A DNA stretch of 44,280 nt from a bacterium (GTDB taxonomy: Bacteria > Bdellovibrionota_C > UBA2361 > RFPC01). The position numbers and the translations under genes were made by a program. Where the stretch lies: NCBI GenBank assembly GCA_009926305.1, contig RFPC01000014.1, forward strand, positions 1 through 44,280. The letters run 5' to 3'. A model generated the notes under the pieces. That model saw only the letters and a program-made list of their open reading frames with translations, ran no database searches and was not told the DNA's origin. Shown here one piece after another: positions 8,642 through 17,286 of the stretch (position 1 is the first letter of the stretch; every line of letters begins with the position of its first letter).

Positions 8642-8950
8642 ATGGAGTCACAAGAGTTAAACGAACTGATAGAAGCGGCAACCAAGCCAAGAGACAAGCA
8701 GAGAGGCCTGCCGAAGACTCGGGAAGGTGTGGTGGTAAGCGATAAAATGGAGAAGACGCTGGTCGTATCAACTGTGCGTCTGATGAAGCACCCAACCTTT
8801 AAGAAGTATGTTCGGGTAACAAAGAAGTTTCACGTTCATGATGAGCGTAATGAAGCGAAGATTGGCGATCGGGTTCAGATTGTTGAAACACGGCCATTAA
8901 GCAAGACGAAGCGTTGGCGCTTGCTCAAGGTTATTCAAAAGGCGGTGTAA
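8642..8950 (+). CDS. rpsQ: 30S ribosomal protein S17 with N-terminal extension
   Basis: S17 binds the 5' domain of 16S rRNA. The OB-fold core begins at about residue 23: '[20 protein letters not shown]', followed by '[20 protein letters not shown]' and '[20 protein letters not shown]'. At 102 residues it is longer than the usual 80-90 because of an acidic N-terminal extension ([20 protein letters not shown]). AGAGGAAG lies just upstream of the ATG, so I keep the long form. Confidence 0.94.
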   Translation: MESQELNELIEAATKPRDKQRGLPKTREGVVVSDKMEKTLVVSTVRLMKHPTFKKYVRVTKKFHVHDERNEAKIGDRVQIVETRPLSKTKRWRLLKVIQKAV

Positions 8951-9064
8951 AGCGAGGCGTTGAGCGGGTCCTACGAATGCTCTGTAAACGTGATGGGAAG
9001 GAGCGAGCCGTGGGAAATGAGATGTAATTTTACAGAAGATGATTGAAGTTAGGCAGGAGAGATA

Positions 9065-9433
9065 ATGATTCAGCCAAAGTCGATTTTAAATGTGGCGGAT
9101 AACTCTGGAGCGAGAAAGGTCTCGTGCATTAAGGTGCTTGGTGGCTCCAAGCGGCGTTACGCCGCTATTGGAGACATTATTGTAGTAGCGGTTAAGGATG
9201 CCATGGCAAATTCGAAAATTGCCAAGGGGTCTATTCAGAAAGCGGTTATCGTCCGCACTACAAAGGAGACTCAAAGAGAGGATGGATCAACGATTCGCTT
9301 TGATGACAACAGTGCGGTTCTGATTAACGCTCAAAAGGATCCAATTGGAACTCGAATTTTTGGACCTGTGGCGCGTGAGCTTCGCGGTAAGCGTTTCATG
9401 AAGATCGTATCGTTAGCCCCAGAGGTTCTGTAA
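9065..9433 (+). CDS. rplN: 50S ribosomal protein L14
   Basis: L14 (122 residues, exactly the family length) binds 23S rRNA at the subunit interface. '[19 protein letters not shown]' and '[20 protein letters not shown]' then '[21 protein letters not shown]' are diagnostic. An AGGAGAGATA Shine-Dalgarno region precedes the ATG. Confidence 0.98.
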   Translation: MIQPKSILNVADNSGARKVSCIKVLGGSKRRYAAIGDIIVVAVKDAMANSKIAKGSIQKAVIVRTTKETQREDGSTIRFDDNSAVLINAQKDPIGTRIFGPVARELRGKRFMKIVSLAPEVL

Positions 9434-9514
9434 AGGAATAAGAGGAAAGGAAAGAGATCGGGAAACAGCGGAGAGGCGCAGGATCACGCTGACTGGTCAA
9501 GAGAGGAAAGAGTC

Positions 9515-9865
9515 ATGAATAAAAAAGAGACGACATTGAAACGGGGCGATAAGGTCATGGTCATCGCTGGCGGTAATAAGACGAAGCGTCCAAACAAGGG
9601 CCAGGTGGGTCAGATTCTCTCATTTCAGGGTGCTGATCGCGTTATCGTGGAGGGGGTGAACCTCGTCACGAAACATAAGCGAGCAACGAAGCCAGGGGAA
9701 GAGTCAACGAAGATGCAGATTCCAGCGGCTATTCATGTGTCGAACGTGATGTTCTATTCAGAGAAGTTGAAGAAGCCTGTGCGACTCAAGAAAAAGATGC
9801 TTGAGGATGGCCAGAAAGTAAGAGGATTTATTCATCCGGAAAGTGGGGAGTTCGAGCAGATTTAG
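9515..9865 (+). CDS. rplX: 50S ribosomal protein L24
   Basis: L24 (116 residues) is an assembly-initiator protein near the tunnel exit. A KOW motif is at residues 10-35 ('RGDKVMVIAGGNKTKRPNKG'), followed by 'VEGVNLVTKHKRA'. The end shows 'PVRLKKKMLEDGQKVRGFIH' in place of the zinc-ribbon-like ending of some L24s. ATG start, with GAGAGGAAAGAG upstream. Confidence 0.96.
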   Translation: MNKKETTLKRGDKVMVIAGGNKTKRPNKGQVGQILSFQGADRVIVEGVNLVTKHKRATKPGEESTKMQIPAAIHVSNVMFYSEKLKKPVRLKKKMLEDGQKVRGFIHPESGEFEQI

Positions 9866-9938
9866 CATGAACTTTCAACTGAGAGTTGGAGAGACAGATT
9901 AGGAAAGGAACTTTTGGTTCGTAGGATTCGAGGAAGTT

Positions 9939-10487
9939 ATGAAAAGGGCGAAAGAAAGATACAGCGAGGAAGCAGCTCCAAAACTGAAGGAAGAGTTCGG
10001 ATATAAGTCCGTCATGCAGGTGCCGCGCCTTGAAAAGGTAGTGATAAACTGCGGAGTTGGTGAGGCGGTCGCAAACAGCAAGGCGATTGAGAATGTTGTG
10101 TACGCTGTAACTCAGATTTCAGGTCAAAAGCCAGTGGTGACAAAGGCAAAGAAATCAATAGCGAGCTTTAAGTTGCGTGAAGGGATGCCGATTGGTGTAA
10201 AGGTAACGCTTCGTGGTGCGCGGATGTATGACTTTGTTGACCGGCTCATTTCAATAGCGTTGCCGCGCGTGCGAGATTTTCGCGGGACTCCTATCAAAGG
10301 ATTTGACGGTCGAGGGAACTATACACTCGGGATTAAGGAACAGATTGTTTTCCCAGAAGTAAATCTTGATAAGCTCGATAAGATTCGTGGTATGGATATA
10401 ACGTTTGTAACAACGGCAAACTCGAATGAGGAAGGGAAGGCACTGCTCACTCACCTCGGAATGCCGTTCCGGAAGAAAGCAGCATAA
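9939..10487 (+). CDS. rplE: 50S ribosomal protein L5
   Basis: L5 (182 residues) binds 5S rRNA in the central protuberance. Signatures are '[16 protein letters not shown]', '[16 protein letters not shown]'-type sequence (here with ISGQK), '[19 protein letters not shown]' and '[17 protein letters not shown]'. Full length. It is 21 bp upstream of rpsN, one of the tightest junctions in the operon. Confidence 0.97.
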   Translation: MKRAKERYSEEAAPKLKEEFGYKSVMQVPRLEKVVINCGVGEAVANSKAIENVVYAVTQISGQKPVVTKAKKSIASFKLREGMPIGVKVTLRGARMYDFVDRLISIALPRVRDFRGTPIKGFDGRGNYTLGIKEQIVFPEVNLDKLDKIRGMDITFVTTANSNEEGKALLTHLGMPFRKKAA

Positions 10488-10508
10488 GATATTTAGAGGA
10501 GAGGCATA

Positions 10509-10694
10509 GTGGCAAAGACAAGTTTATTAGTGAAGTGTAGTCGGAAACCCAAGTTTTCAGTTCGTGGGTATACGCGATGTCAGGTGTGTGGACGACCTCG
10601 GTCTGTCTATAAGAAATTTAAGTTGTGTCGCATTTGCTTTCGGGAGCACGCTCACCGCGGGCTGATACCAGGTGTAACGAAGAGCAGCTGGTAG
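10509..10694 (+). CDS. rpsN: 30S ribosomal protein S14, zinc type
   Basis: S14 sits in the 30S head next to S3 and S19. This is the short zinc-binding form (61 residues) with Cys24, Cys27, Cys40 and Cys43 (CQVCGRPR ... CRICFREH). The start is GTG, preceded by TTAGAGGAGAGG, a strong Shine-Dalgarno sequence. Nothing else in the window looks like a zinc-free paralogue. Confidence 0.97.
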   Translation: MAKTSLLVKCSRKPKFSVRGYTRCQVCGRPRSVYKKFKLCRICFREHAHRGLIPGVTKSSW

Positions 10695-10725
10695 TACGGA
10701 AATAGAGTTTTTACAGGAATAAAAG

Positions 10726-11127
10726 ATGTTAACAGACCTACTTGCAGATTTACTAACGAGAATTCGTAACGCACAACAAGCGGGGCATCCGTTGGTTCGC
10801 GTCCGGAGTTCAAAAATGTCTCGGGCTTTCCTTGATGTTCTCAAAGAGGAGGGCTTCATTGATTCGTATGAAGTGAAGAAAGATTCGGCTGGTAAGTTCG
10901 ATGAGCTTGAGGTCGTCCTGAAGTACCATCAGAGTGGCGAGCCAGCGATTGTTGATTGTCAGCGCGTCAGTAGGTCTGGTCGACGTTGGTATCGTGGTAG
11001 CTCTGAGCTTCCGCGGGTTGAGCATGGATTAGGCCTGGCAGTGATTTCAACATCGCAAGGGTTGATGGCTGATCGTAAGGCGCGACAAGAGAATATCGGT
11101 GGAGAGGTACTGGCATATATTCGGTAA
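10726..11127 (+). CDS. rpsH: 30S ribosomal protein S8
   Basis: S8 (133 residues) organises the 16S rRNA central domain and in E. coli represses the spc operon. It begins 'MLTDLLADLLTRIRNAQQAG', with a variant first position compared with MTDPIAD. The C-terminal 'GLGLAVISTSQGLMADRKAR' and 'NIGGEVLAYIR' are canonical. A short spacer (31 bp) follows rpsN. Confidence 0.97.
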   Translation: MLTDLLADLLTRIRNAQQAGHPLVRVRSSKMSRAFLDVLKEEGFIDSYEVKKDSAGKFDELEVVLKYHQSGEPAIVDCQRVSRSGRRWYRGSSELPRVEHGLGLAVISTSQGLMADRKARQENIGGEVLAYIR

Positions 11128-11221
11128 GTTTTGTGTGGGAGCTGTGTTCAAGCGACAGGCAAGGCTGCGTTAAAGTGCTAGCGGTTAGAAAAAGAAGAGT
11201 GTAACAGCGAGATTAAGAAAG

Positions 11222-11758
11222 ATGTCACGGGTAGGGAAACAACCAGTATCGCTTCCTTCGGGAGTTAAAGCGAACATAAACGAGAATCAGATCGAGATCG
11301 AAGGACCCAAGGGAAAGCTTGCATTGCCGCTATTGCCTTTGGTGAAGGTTGATATCGAAGAGGGACAGATAATCTTTAGTGGTGAGACAGGCTCGCGTCA
11401 GTCGAAGGCAAATTGGGGCACATTGCGGTCTCGAGTGAGCAATTCGATTGTTGGAGTAACCACAGGGTGGTCGAAGAATCTGGAGCTACAGGGCGTTGGT
11501 TTTACGGCTGCATTGAAGGGCAGTACTGTGACACTGGCTACTGGTTATTCGCATAAGACGGATGTTGAGATTCCAAGTGGAGTTACCGTTAAAGTTGAAA
11601 AACAAAGCATCAGTCTTGAATCGTGTGATCGTGAGCTCGTTGGACGAGTAGCTGCACAATTACGAGACGTTTGTCCGCCAGAGCCGTATCTGGGAAAAGG
11701 AGTGCGTTACGCCAATGAGCATGTAAGGCGGAAGGCTGGAAAGACAGGGGCGAAGTAA
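11222..11758 (+). CDS. rplF: 50S ribosomal protein L6
   Basis: L6 (178 residues) sits near the factor-binding site of the large subunit. It has two similar alpha/beta domains: 'MSRVGKQPVSLPSGV...IEIEGPKGKL' in the first and 'GFTAALKGSTVTLATGYSHK' into the second. The C-terminal 'PPEPYLGKGVRYANEHVRRKAGKTG' region is recognisable, with Leu in place of the usual Lys in PPEPYKGKG. Confidence 0.97.
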   Translation: MSRVGKQPVSLPSGVKANINENQIEIEGPKGKLALPLLPLVKVDIEEGQIIFSGETGSRQSKANWGTLRSRVSNSIVGVTTGWSKNLELQGVGFTAALKGSTVTLATGYSHKTDVEIPSGVTVKVEKQSISLESCDRELVGRVAAQLRDVCPPEPYLGKGVRYANEHVRRKAGKTGAK

Positions 11759-11832
11759 AAACCAGAGCTACTGAAAAACGGATATAAAGAATTCGAGAGT
11801 TGTTAGCAATTGATTCGAAGTGAGAATGAGTG

Positions 11833-12234
11833 ATGAATAAGCTGAAGAAGAAGGCAGAAGCGAGAAAAAGACGGAAGTTTCGGATTAGAACCCGTCTAAT
11901 GGGAACAGCCGAAAAGCCGAGGTTGAGTGTATTTAGGAGCGACAAGTACACCTACGTGCAAGTAGTTTCGGATGAAACGGGCAAAACGCTGGTCAGCGCA
12001 TCGACGAAAGACGCGAACGTTGCAGGACGGGCGAGTTCTATCGAAGATCCCCGTGAGGGCGCATCAGTAAGTCCAAAGAGTGTTCGGGCAGCAAAGGGAC
12101 TAGGAATGGTCGTTGCTGAGAAGTGCATCGAAAAAGGTATTAAGAAATTGGTATTTGACCGGAACGGATTTCTTTACCACGGAAGGGTGAAGGCTATTGC
12201 AGATGGACTTCGCGAAGGAGGACTGCAGGTCTAA
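11833..12234 (+). CDS. rplR: 50S ribosomal protein L18
   Basis: L18 carries 5S rRNA onto the large subunit. A GTG at 11830 directly precedes the ATG at 11833, which I take as start (MNKLKKKAEARKRRKFRIR), giving 133 residues. Signatures are 'GTAEKPRLSVFRSDKYTYVQ' and C-terminal 'FDRNGFLYHGRVKAIADGLR'. The middle (about residues 60-80) contains an insert, DPREGASVSPKS, longer than in E. coli. Confidence 0.95.
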   Translation: MNKLKKKAEARKRRKFRIRTRLMGTAEKPRLSVFRSDKYTYVQVVSDETGKTLVSASTKDANVAGRASSIEDPREGASVSPKSVRAAKGLGMVVAEKCIEKGIKKLVFDRNGFLYHGRVKAIADGLREGGLQV

Positions 12235-12299
12235 TCTAAATTGTAAGAAAAACCGGACGAGAGAGATTCGTCGGGAGTGAGATTTTCAAGGAGTAGCGA

Positions 12300-12836
12300 A
12301 TGCGATTTAAGGAATTAGTTCACGCCAGAAGAGTAGCGGCAGAGCAGTGTGGAGAGCTGACTGATAAAACAGTAGCGATCAACCGAGTAGCAAAAGTGGT
12401 AAAAGGTGGTAGGCGATTTAGCTTTAGTGCCTTGGTAGTTACTGGTGATGGTCAGGGGCATGTTGGCTTTGGTCTTGGTAAGGCAAATGAAGTGCCTGAC
12501 GCAATTCGTAAAGCCTCTGAAGCAGCGAGGAAATCTCTCGTTAAAATTCCACTTCGAGGCGCGACAATCCCTCACGATATTGTAGGGAAGTTTGGGCCAG
12601 CTACGGTAGTTCTGAAGCCTGCTCAGCCAGGTACCGGGGTTATCGCAGGGTCGGTTGTACGTTCTATCGTGGAAGCGGCAGGGATTGCAGATATTAGAAC
12701 GAAGTGTATTGGCTCTAATCGGGCTCAGAATGTGATTCAATCTACTATTGATGGGCTACTGCGGTTGAAAGATCCGGAGGCGGTGGCTCGATTCAGAGGG
12801 GTGTCCTTGGAGGAGCTTCAGTACGCACCATACTAA
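12300..12836 (+). CDS. rpsE: 30S ribosomal protein S5
   Basis: S5 (178 residues) contributes to mRNA unwinding and decoding accuracy. The N-terminal domain shows '[20 protein letters not shown]' and '[18 protein letters not shown]'; the C-terminal domain shows '[19 protein letters not shown]'. The ATG at 12300 is preceded by AAGGAG, a perfect Shine-Dalgarno sequence. Confidence 0.97.
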   Translation: MRFKELVHARRVAAEQCGELTDKTVAINRVAKVVKGGRRFSFSALVVTGDGQGHVGFGLGKANEVPDAIRKASEAARKSLVKIPLRGATIPHDIVGKFGPATVVLKPAQPGTGVIAGSVVRSIVEAAGIADIRTKCIGSNRAQNVIQSTIDGLLRLKDPEAVARFRGVSLEELQYAPY

Positions 12837-12842
12837 AGTGCA

Positions 12843-12862
12843 CTATTCTAGATAGTATTGTG
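12843..12862 (+). other. Small inverted repeat after rpsE
   Basis: ACTAT-TCTAG-ATAGT forms a five-bp hairpin with a five-base loop in the rpsE-rpmD spacer. It is too weak for a terminator and has no T-run. The function is unknown. Confidence 0.3.
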
Positions 12863-12925
12863 CTAGTGAGAGCGTGATTGCGAAGAGAAGATATAGTGGT
12901 TGGCTCGAAGGCGAGGGAAAGAGAG

Positions 12926-13126
12926 ATGAAAGAAGAGATCAAGTACGAAGGAAAAATCAGGGTAAAGCAGACGCGCAGTGCATGCCAGCGAACCCAGCGG
13001 GCGAAAGATACCTTAGCAGCTCTGGGGCTTGGAAGAATTGGTAAGGTTCAGGAGTTAGCATTTAATCCAGCGGTAGCCGGAATGGTGAAGAAAGTTCGTC
13101 ACCTTGTTTCTGTTGAAAAGATTTAA
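12926..13126 (+). CDS. rpmD: 50S ribosomal protein L30
   Basis: L30 is a small 23S rRNA-binding protein. I chose ATG 12926 (MKEEIKYEGKIRVKQTRSAC), 66 residues, with GAGGGAAAGAGAG upstream. The frame is open to a TTG at 12878, but the extra residues are not L30-like. The family core is 'IRVKQTRSACQRTQRAKDTL' and 'LGRIGKVQELAFNPAVAGMV'. The stop codon falls inside a 17-bp tandem duplication. Confidence 0.92.
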   Translation: MKEEIKYEGKIRVKQTRSACQRTQRAKDTLAALGLGRIGKVQELAFNPAVAGMVKKVRHLVSVEKI

Positions 13127-13154
13127 GTGAACAAGGAATTTAAGTGAACAATGA
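13121..13154 (+). repeat. 17-bp tandem duplication spanning the rpmD stop
   Basis: ATTTAAGTGAACAAGGA (13121-13137) and ATTTAAGTGAACAATGA (13138-13154) differ at one position. The first unit carries the last rpmD codon and TAA. Confidence 0.95.
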
Positions 13155-13305
13155 AGGGTGTCCGGAATACATTATTGTTTATTAAAGGCAAAGAGTAAGC
13201 GGAGCCTAAGAGAAGTAAAGTTAGTAACGATATTGAGTGAGAGAATCGTTTGGTTCAGCAGGGAATGGTAGACCGAGACGATTCAGTAAAGAAAAAGAGT
13301 GCACC

Positions 13306-13839
13306 ATGGCAAATGATTTAGAAAACATCGACTCCAAAGAATTGGCGCTTGAGAACTTGAGTCCAACAAAGGGTTCTCGTCACCGGAGAAAACGGATTGG
13401 TCGAGGAGAATCATCAGGTTGGGGAAAGACTGCGGGAAGAGGCAATAAAGGGCAACTCTCTCGCTCTGGAGGAAAAGTCCCTGCCTACTTTGAGGGGGGT
13501 CAGATGCCTCTCTATCGTAGAGTAGGAAAAATTGGCTTTCGCTCCCCGAAGCAGTTTATGGGTCTTAACCGATACGCACTGGTATCTCTCTCATTCCTTG
13601 ATCAGTTCGAAGATGGCACTGAAGTTACAACCGAACTTCTCAAGACGAAGGGGATAAAAATCAGTCCAAAGACACAAGCTGGTGTGAAAATCTTAGCAAA
13701 CGGTGAGATCGCGAAGAAGCTGACAGTCAAGGTTGAAGCGGTTACTGCCTCTGCACGCGAAAAAATTGAGAAAGCGGGCGGAACAGTTGAGCTGATAGCG
13801 AAGGCAGTGCCAGCAAAGAGTAGTGCCAGCAAAGAGTAG
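13306..13839 (+). CDS. rplO: 50S ribosomal protein L15 with extended tails
   Basis: L15 organises 23S rRNA late in assembly. I place the start at ATG 13306 (MANDLENIDSKELALENLSP), 177 residues; the frame extends upstream to 13237 but without L15-like sequence. The core 'LENLSPTKGSRHRRKRIGRG' and 'GRGNKGQLSRSGGKVPAYFE' are typical. Both ends are longer than in E. coli (about 144). The last residues (AKSSASKE) and the stop are encoded inside a 16-bp triplication, so the present C-terminus was shaped by repeat expansion. Confidence 0.94.
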   Translation: MANDLENIDSKELALENLSPTKGSRHRRKRIGRGESSGWGKTAGRGNKGQLSRSGGKVPAYFEGGQMPLYRRVGKIGFRSPKQFMGLNRYALVSLSFLDQFEDGTEVTTELLKTKGIKISPKTQAGVKILANGEIAKKLTVKVEAVTASAREKIEKAGGTVELIAKAVPAKSSASKE

Positions 13840-13853
13840 TGCCAGCAAAGAGC
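13806..13853 (+). repeat. 16-bp tandem triplication across the rplO stop
   Basis: AGTGCCAGCAAAGAGT occurs at 13806-13821 and 13822-13837; a third copy at 13838-13853 is identical except for its last base. The rplO TAG stop (13837-13839) is made from the junction of units two and three. Confidence 0.97.
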
Positions 13854-14192
13854 GCTGAAGCGTAATCCGCGGTACTCGTCTTCTGTAGGCGAAGCGAAAA
13901 GAAGCTACTTCCTTTGCCCTGTTCCTTAACTTTTTTATAGTGGAGCGACGCTGGACGATAGTCTGCAGGGGCAACTCCTCTACTGAGGTATGAGATCCTG
14001 ATGCATATCGGGTGTGTTCTGATGTGACCTTCGTTTACAGAGATGAAATAAAGAAAACTATGGGGTATTTTAAGATGAAGGAAGTATTTGATCGTAAAAT
14101 ACTTTCACCGAGAGCCACTCTGTGGTTGTCTTAAGGGTGCCAAATTAGAGGAACGCAAAACACGCACTTGTGGTCGAAAAAAGGAAAGCTAT
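13840..14192. other. rplO-secY spacer, 353 bp
   Basis: No convincing gene. It holds the end of the 16-bp triplication and an eight-bp inverted repeat AAGTATTT/AAATACTT at 14082-14089 and 14097-14104 with a seven-base loop. The secY frame is open through the last 105 bp of it. An internal promoter for secY is possible, but I see no clear -35/-10 pair. Confidence 0.5.
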
Positions 14193-15533
14193 ATGGTCGG
14201 TGGTCTTGGAAACGTAGGGAAAATCCCAGAGCTTCGGAATAGAATATTTTTTACGCTGCTCATGTTGGCCGTTTATCGGCTTGGTGTGTATGTGTCGACT
14301 CCGGGGATTGATGTCGCACAGTTGCGTAGCCTTTTTGATATGCAAGACGGAACGTTATTCGGAATGATTAATACTTTTTCCGGTGGTTCGTTTGAGCGAT
14401 TTTCGATCTTCACACTTGGCATTATGCCCTACATTAGTGTGTCTATTATTGTGCAAATTCTTACCCCCGCGATCCCGGCTCTTGATGCTCTTAAGAAAGA
14501 GGGGGAGTCGGGCAGAAGAATTTTAACGCGGTACACCCGGCAGGGAACGATATTACTCGCGCTAGCACAGTCATTTTTTATCGCCATGGGGCTTGAGTCT
14601 CAGGGGCTTGCACTAGAGCCAGGGCTGACCTTTCGTTTATCGACCATGATTACTCTTACTGCAGGAACAGCCTTCGTTATGTGGCTCGGCGAACAAATTA
14701 CCGAGAAAGGGATAGGAAACGGGATCAGCATAGTTATATTTGCGGGGATCATTGCACAAATGCCTCAGGTCTTGGCGGCCACTATTGCATTGGCGCAGAC
14801 TGGGGAAATTGAACCACTATCGGTAATTGTGCTGCTCGCATTCTGTGTTGCAACTGTTGCAGTCATCGTTTTTGTCGAGCGATCACATCGAAAAATCCCA
14901 ATTCAATATCCTCGCCGCATGGTTGGGAATCAAATGACGCAGAGTCAAACCCAGTATATGCCGCTGAAAGTGAATATGGCGGGGGTAATTCCACCAATTT
15001 TTGCCTCAGCCTTTCTCGTTGTTCCAGCGACGGTGGGTTCTGTCAGTGGATCTGAGCTTGTTCAGGACCTCGTTGCTTATCTGACTCCAGGCACGTGGAG
15101 CTATACATTAGTCTTCACTGCGCTAATCATGTTGTTTACCTTCTTTTATGTTCCGATCATCTTCAATCCAGAAGAGGTTTCTGAAAATTTGAAGAAGAAC
15201 GGGGGATTTATTCCTACTGTGCGTCCAGGAAAGCCTACCGAGGAGTTCCTGTTCCGTGTTTTAAATCGTTTGACTCTTTGGGGTGCGCTCTACATTACTG
15301 GGATTTGTATCATCCCCCAGCTGGTTTACTTTTCTTTTGGAGTAGAGTCGTTTGCGTATGTTTTTGGGGGCACAGCGGTGCTTATTGTTGTTGCTGTTAC
15401 TCTCGATACCGCTTCACAGATAGAGTCGTTTGTTGTTTCAAGAAACTACGAGTCATTTATGAATAGGAGTACCAAAAAGAGGGGAGGCGCAGGCTCTACG
15501 AGCTACACTCGTAACCGACTATTGCGACGCTAA
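14193..15533 (+). CDS. secY: Preprotein translocase subunit SecY
   Basis: SecY is the channel of the Sec translocon in the inner membrane. I take ATG 14193 (MVGGLGNVGKIPELRNRIFF), preceded by AGGAAAG, giving 446 residues; an upstream TTG-type start at 14088 would add a non-SecY-like tail. Ten hydrophobic segments are present. Recognisable blocks are 'NTFSGGSFERFSIFTLGIMP', the cytosolic 'QRTYMPLKVN'-type loop (here TQYMPLKVNMAGVIPPIFA) and 'NPEEVSENLKKNGGFIPTVR'. Canonical position between rplO and adk. Confidence 0.97.
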   Translation: MVGGLGNVGKIPELRNRIFFTLLMLAVYRLGVYVSTPGIDVAQLRSLFDMQDGTLFGMINTFSGGSFERFSIFTLGIMPYISVSIIVQILTPAIPALDALKKEGESGRRILTRYTRQGTILLALAQSFFIAMGLESQGLALEPGLTFRLSTMITLTAGTAFVMWLGEQITEKGIGNGISIVIFAGIIAQMPQVLAATIALAQTGEIEPLSVIVLLAFCVATVAVIVFVERSHRKIPIQYPRRMVGNQMTQSQTQYMPLKVNMAGVIPPIFASAFLVVPATVGSVSGSELVQDLVAYLTPGTWSYTLVFTALIMLFTFFYVPIIFNPEEVSENLKKNGGFIPTVRPGKPTEEFLFRVLNRLTLWGALYITGICIIPQLVYFSFGVESFAYVFGGTAVLIVVAVTLDTASQIESFVVSRNYESFMNRSTKKRGGAGSTSYTRNRLLRR

Positions 15534-15613
15534 GGGCGTGTAAAGTACTACTCGAGTTGTAAGTGTAAGGTTAAAAGCTTGTCAGTAAGGGGTACTACTG
15601 AAGGGGAAGTCGT

Positions 15614-16183
15614 ATGAAACGTATGATCATATTGGGGCCACCGGGAGCAGGTAAGGGAACCCAGAGCATTTTACTGTGTGCTGCGCTTGAAGTGCCGCAT
15701 ATTTCAACAGGAGATATCCTGCGCCAGGCGGTGGCAGAGGGAACAGAGCTGGGATTAAAGGCGAAAGAGTATATGGATGCCGGGCAATTGGTCCCAGATA
15801 AATTGGTGATTGACCTTACAAAAGAGCGACTCTCGCAGGAAGACTGTGCGGGTGGTTTTCTCCTCGACGGCTTTCCTCGAACATTGGCTCAAGCGCAGTC
15901 TCTGGATGTTATGTTAGAGGCGCTAGAGGCTCCGATTACAGATGTAGTAGATCTCCGGGTCGAGGAAGCTGTTTTGCTGGATCGCATCAAAGGAAGAGCC
16001 TCTGCTGGGTCTGGCAGGACTGATGATAGTGTGGAGGTCGCAGCTGAGAGGTTAAAGGTGTACTGGGCGCAGACAGCGCCGGTGAGTGGCTATTATCGCG
16101 ACTCGGGACGATATCGAGATGTTGATGGGCTTGGCTCAGTCGAAGAAGTCTCGCAGAGAATCATGAGCGCCATTAAAAACTAA
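15614..16183 (+). CDS. adk: Adenylate kinase, short-LID form
   Basis: Adenylate kinase interconverts ATP + AMP and 2 ADP. The P-loop GPPGAGKGTQ lies at 8-17, the AMP site 'HISTGDILRQAV' near 29-40, and 'GFLLDGFPRTLAQAQ' near 81-95. At 189 residues it is the short form: the zinc/LID insert of long bacterial enzymes is replaced by a short 'GRASAGSGRTDDS' loop. ATG start after AAGGGGAAG. It follows secY as usual, but map and infA do not follow it. Confidence 0.96.
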   Translation: MKRMIILGPPGAGKGTQSILLCAALEVPHISTGDILRQAVAEGTELGLKAKEYMDAGQLVPDKLVIDLTKERLSQEDCAGGFLLDGFPRTLAQAQSLDVMLEALEAPITDVVDLRVEEAVLLDRIKGRASAGSGRTDDSVEVAAERLKVYWAQTAPVSGYYRDSGRYRDVDGLGSVEEVSQRIMSAIKN

Positions 16184-16625
16184 AATAATCAAGTAGTTAT
16201 CCAGCCTTGGAGAGATGTTCCCTCTAAGCGTCTGCTCGCTATTGCTTCCTTCAGACCCTTTCATGGGAGCCACCGTCGAAATTATTGAATTTTTTTTCTC
16301 AAAAGTTGAGATATTTCGCTGTGCTCGGTAATATCCGTGGTCTCTGGTAGAGCGGAGGGCTTATCCCCTGAAGGGTGAAAAGTCAGAGAGTTCGGAGCCA
16401 GACAGTTCTCTGTAAGTTCGTGTGCTTACCGTCATTCTTCAGCGCACGGGTACAACAGGTACTTTTTGAAAAGCAACTTCTGTGTGAAGTCGCATTTGGA
16501 GAAGTTGGAGCATCAGTTGGTGTTACCGCTTTTTCTTGTGACTCGTACTGAATGTCTGTTTATGAGTTTGTAAGAAAGTGTTCGGTTGCATTTCATGTAG
16601 GTCGGACTTTTTGGAGGAAGGAACC
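16184..16625. other. adk-rpmJ spacer, 442 bp, where map and infA are usually found
   Basis: In many bacteria this interval holds methionine aminopeptidase and often IF-1. No frame here encodes recognisable Map or IF-1. A T-run with an adjacent CTCAA/TTGAG mini-hairpin occurs near 16287-16313. Nothing else is recognised. The spacer may be a remnant after gene loss or carry a promoter for the alpha operon. Confidence 0.5.
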
Positions 16626-16742
16626 GTGAAGGTAAGGGCATCAGTAAAACAAATTTGCTCGTATTGCAGAGTTGTGAGGCGGAAAGGGAAGGTGTACGTC
16701 ATTTGCAGTCGTTCGCCGAAACATAAGCAGCGCCAAGGGTAA
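16626..16742 (+). CDS. rpmJ: 50S ribosomal protein L36, zinc type
   Basis: L36 is a small zinc-ribbon protein of the large subunit. The GTG start at 16626 follows a strong GGAGGAAGGA Shine-Dalgarno sequence. The 38-residue product begins [14 protein letters not shown] and ends SPKHKQRQG, with zinc ligands Cys11, Cys14, Cys27 and His33. It opens the alpha-operon part (rpmJ-rpsM-rpsK-rpsD-rpoA-rplQ). Confidence 0.96.
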   Translation: MKVRASVKQICSYCRVVRRKGKVYVICSRSPKHKQRQG

Positions 16743-16747
16743 TGAAT

Positions 16748-16767
16748 ATGCGCTGAAGAGGGCGCAT
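16748..16767 (+). other. Hairpin after rpmJ
   Basis: ATGCGC (16748-16753) pairs with GCGCAT (16762-16767) across an eight-base loop. No T-run follows. It lies directly upstream of a 16-bp tandem duplication. Confidence 0.35.
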
Positions 16768-16769
16768 GC

Positions 16770-16807
16770 ACAGTCTGAATTTAAAACAGTCTGAATTTGA
16801 AACAGTT
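16770..16807 (+). repeat. 16-bp tandem duplication in the rpmJ-rpsM spacer
   Basis: ACAGTCTGAATTTAAA (16770-16785) and ACAGTCTGAATTTGAA (16786-16801), one mismatch, then a partial third copy ACAGTT. Confidence 0.95.
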
Positions 16808-16844
16808 TTGTAGGTAACAAGAAGAGAGTTAAAAGGCGGCGGAG

Positions 16845-17228
16845 ATGGCAAGAATTGCAGGAGTAGACTTACCAAGGAATAAGCGAGTTCTAAGAGCGCT
16901 GACATATATTTATGGAATCGGCATCTCGAAGTCCACTCAAATCCTAGAGCGGGCTGGCATTGATCCAAATACTCGGTCTGATGTTCTTACGGCAGATCAG
17001 GTAGCGAGTATACGAAGTATCCTTGAGAAAGAAGAGAAGGTAGAGGGAGATCTCAGACGCGAACGCCAGATGGCAGTGAAGCGTTTGATGGATCTTGGAT
17101 GCTATCGTGGTCTGCGACATCGTCGTGGATTGCCTGTGAGAGGACAACGCACTAAAACGAACGCCAGAACTCGGAAGGGACCTGTAAAGATGCAGGTGGC
17201 TGGTAAGAAGAAGGCAACGAAGAAGTAG
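16845..17228 (+). CDS. rpsM: 30S ribosomal protein S13
   Basis: S13 (127 residues) contacts tRNA and the large subunit from the 30S head. '[20 protein letters not shown]' opens the protein and '[20 protein letters not shown]' followed by '[10 protein letters not shown]' marks the conserved C-terminus. A short Lys-rich tail is added. GGCGGAG precedes the ATG. Confidence 0.97.
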   Translation: MARIAGVDLPRNKRVLRALTYIYGIGISKSTQILERAGIDPNTRSDVLTADQVASIRSILEKEEKVEGDLRRERQMAVKRLMDLGCYRGLRHRRGLPVRGQRTKTNARTRKGPVKMQVAGKKKATKK

Positions 17229-17286
17229 GAATAAGTAAGAGGTCAAGAAGAAAGCGAAAAGCTAGGGATAAGGAAGACTAGGATAT

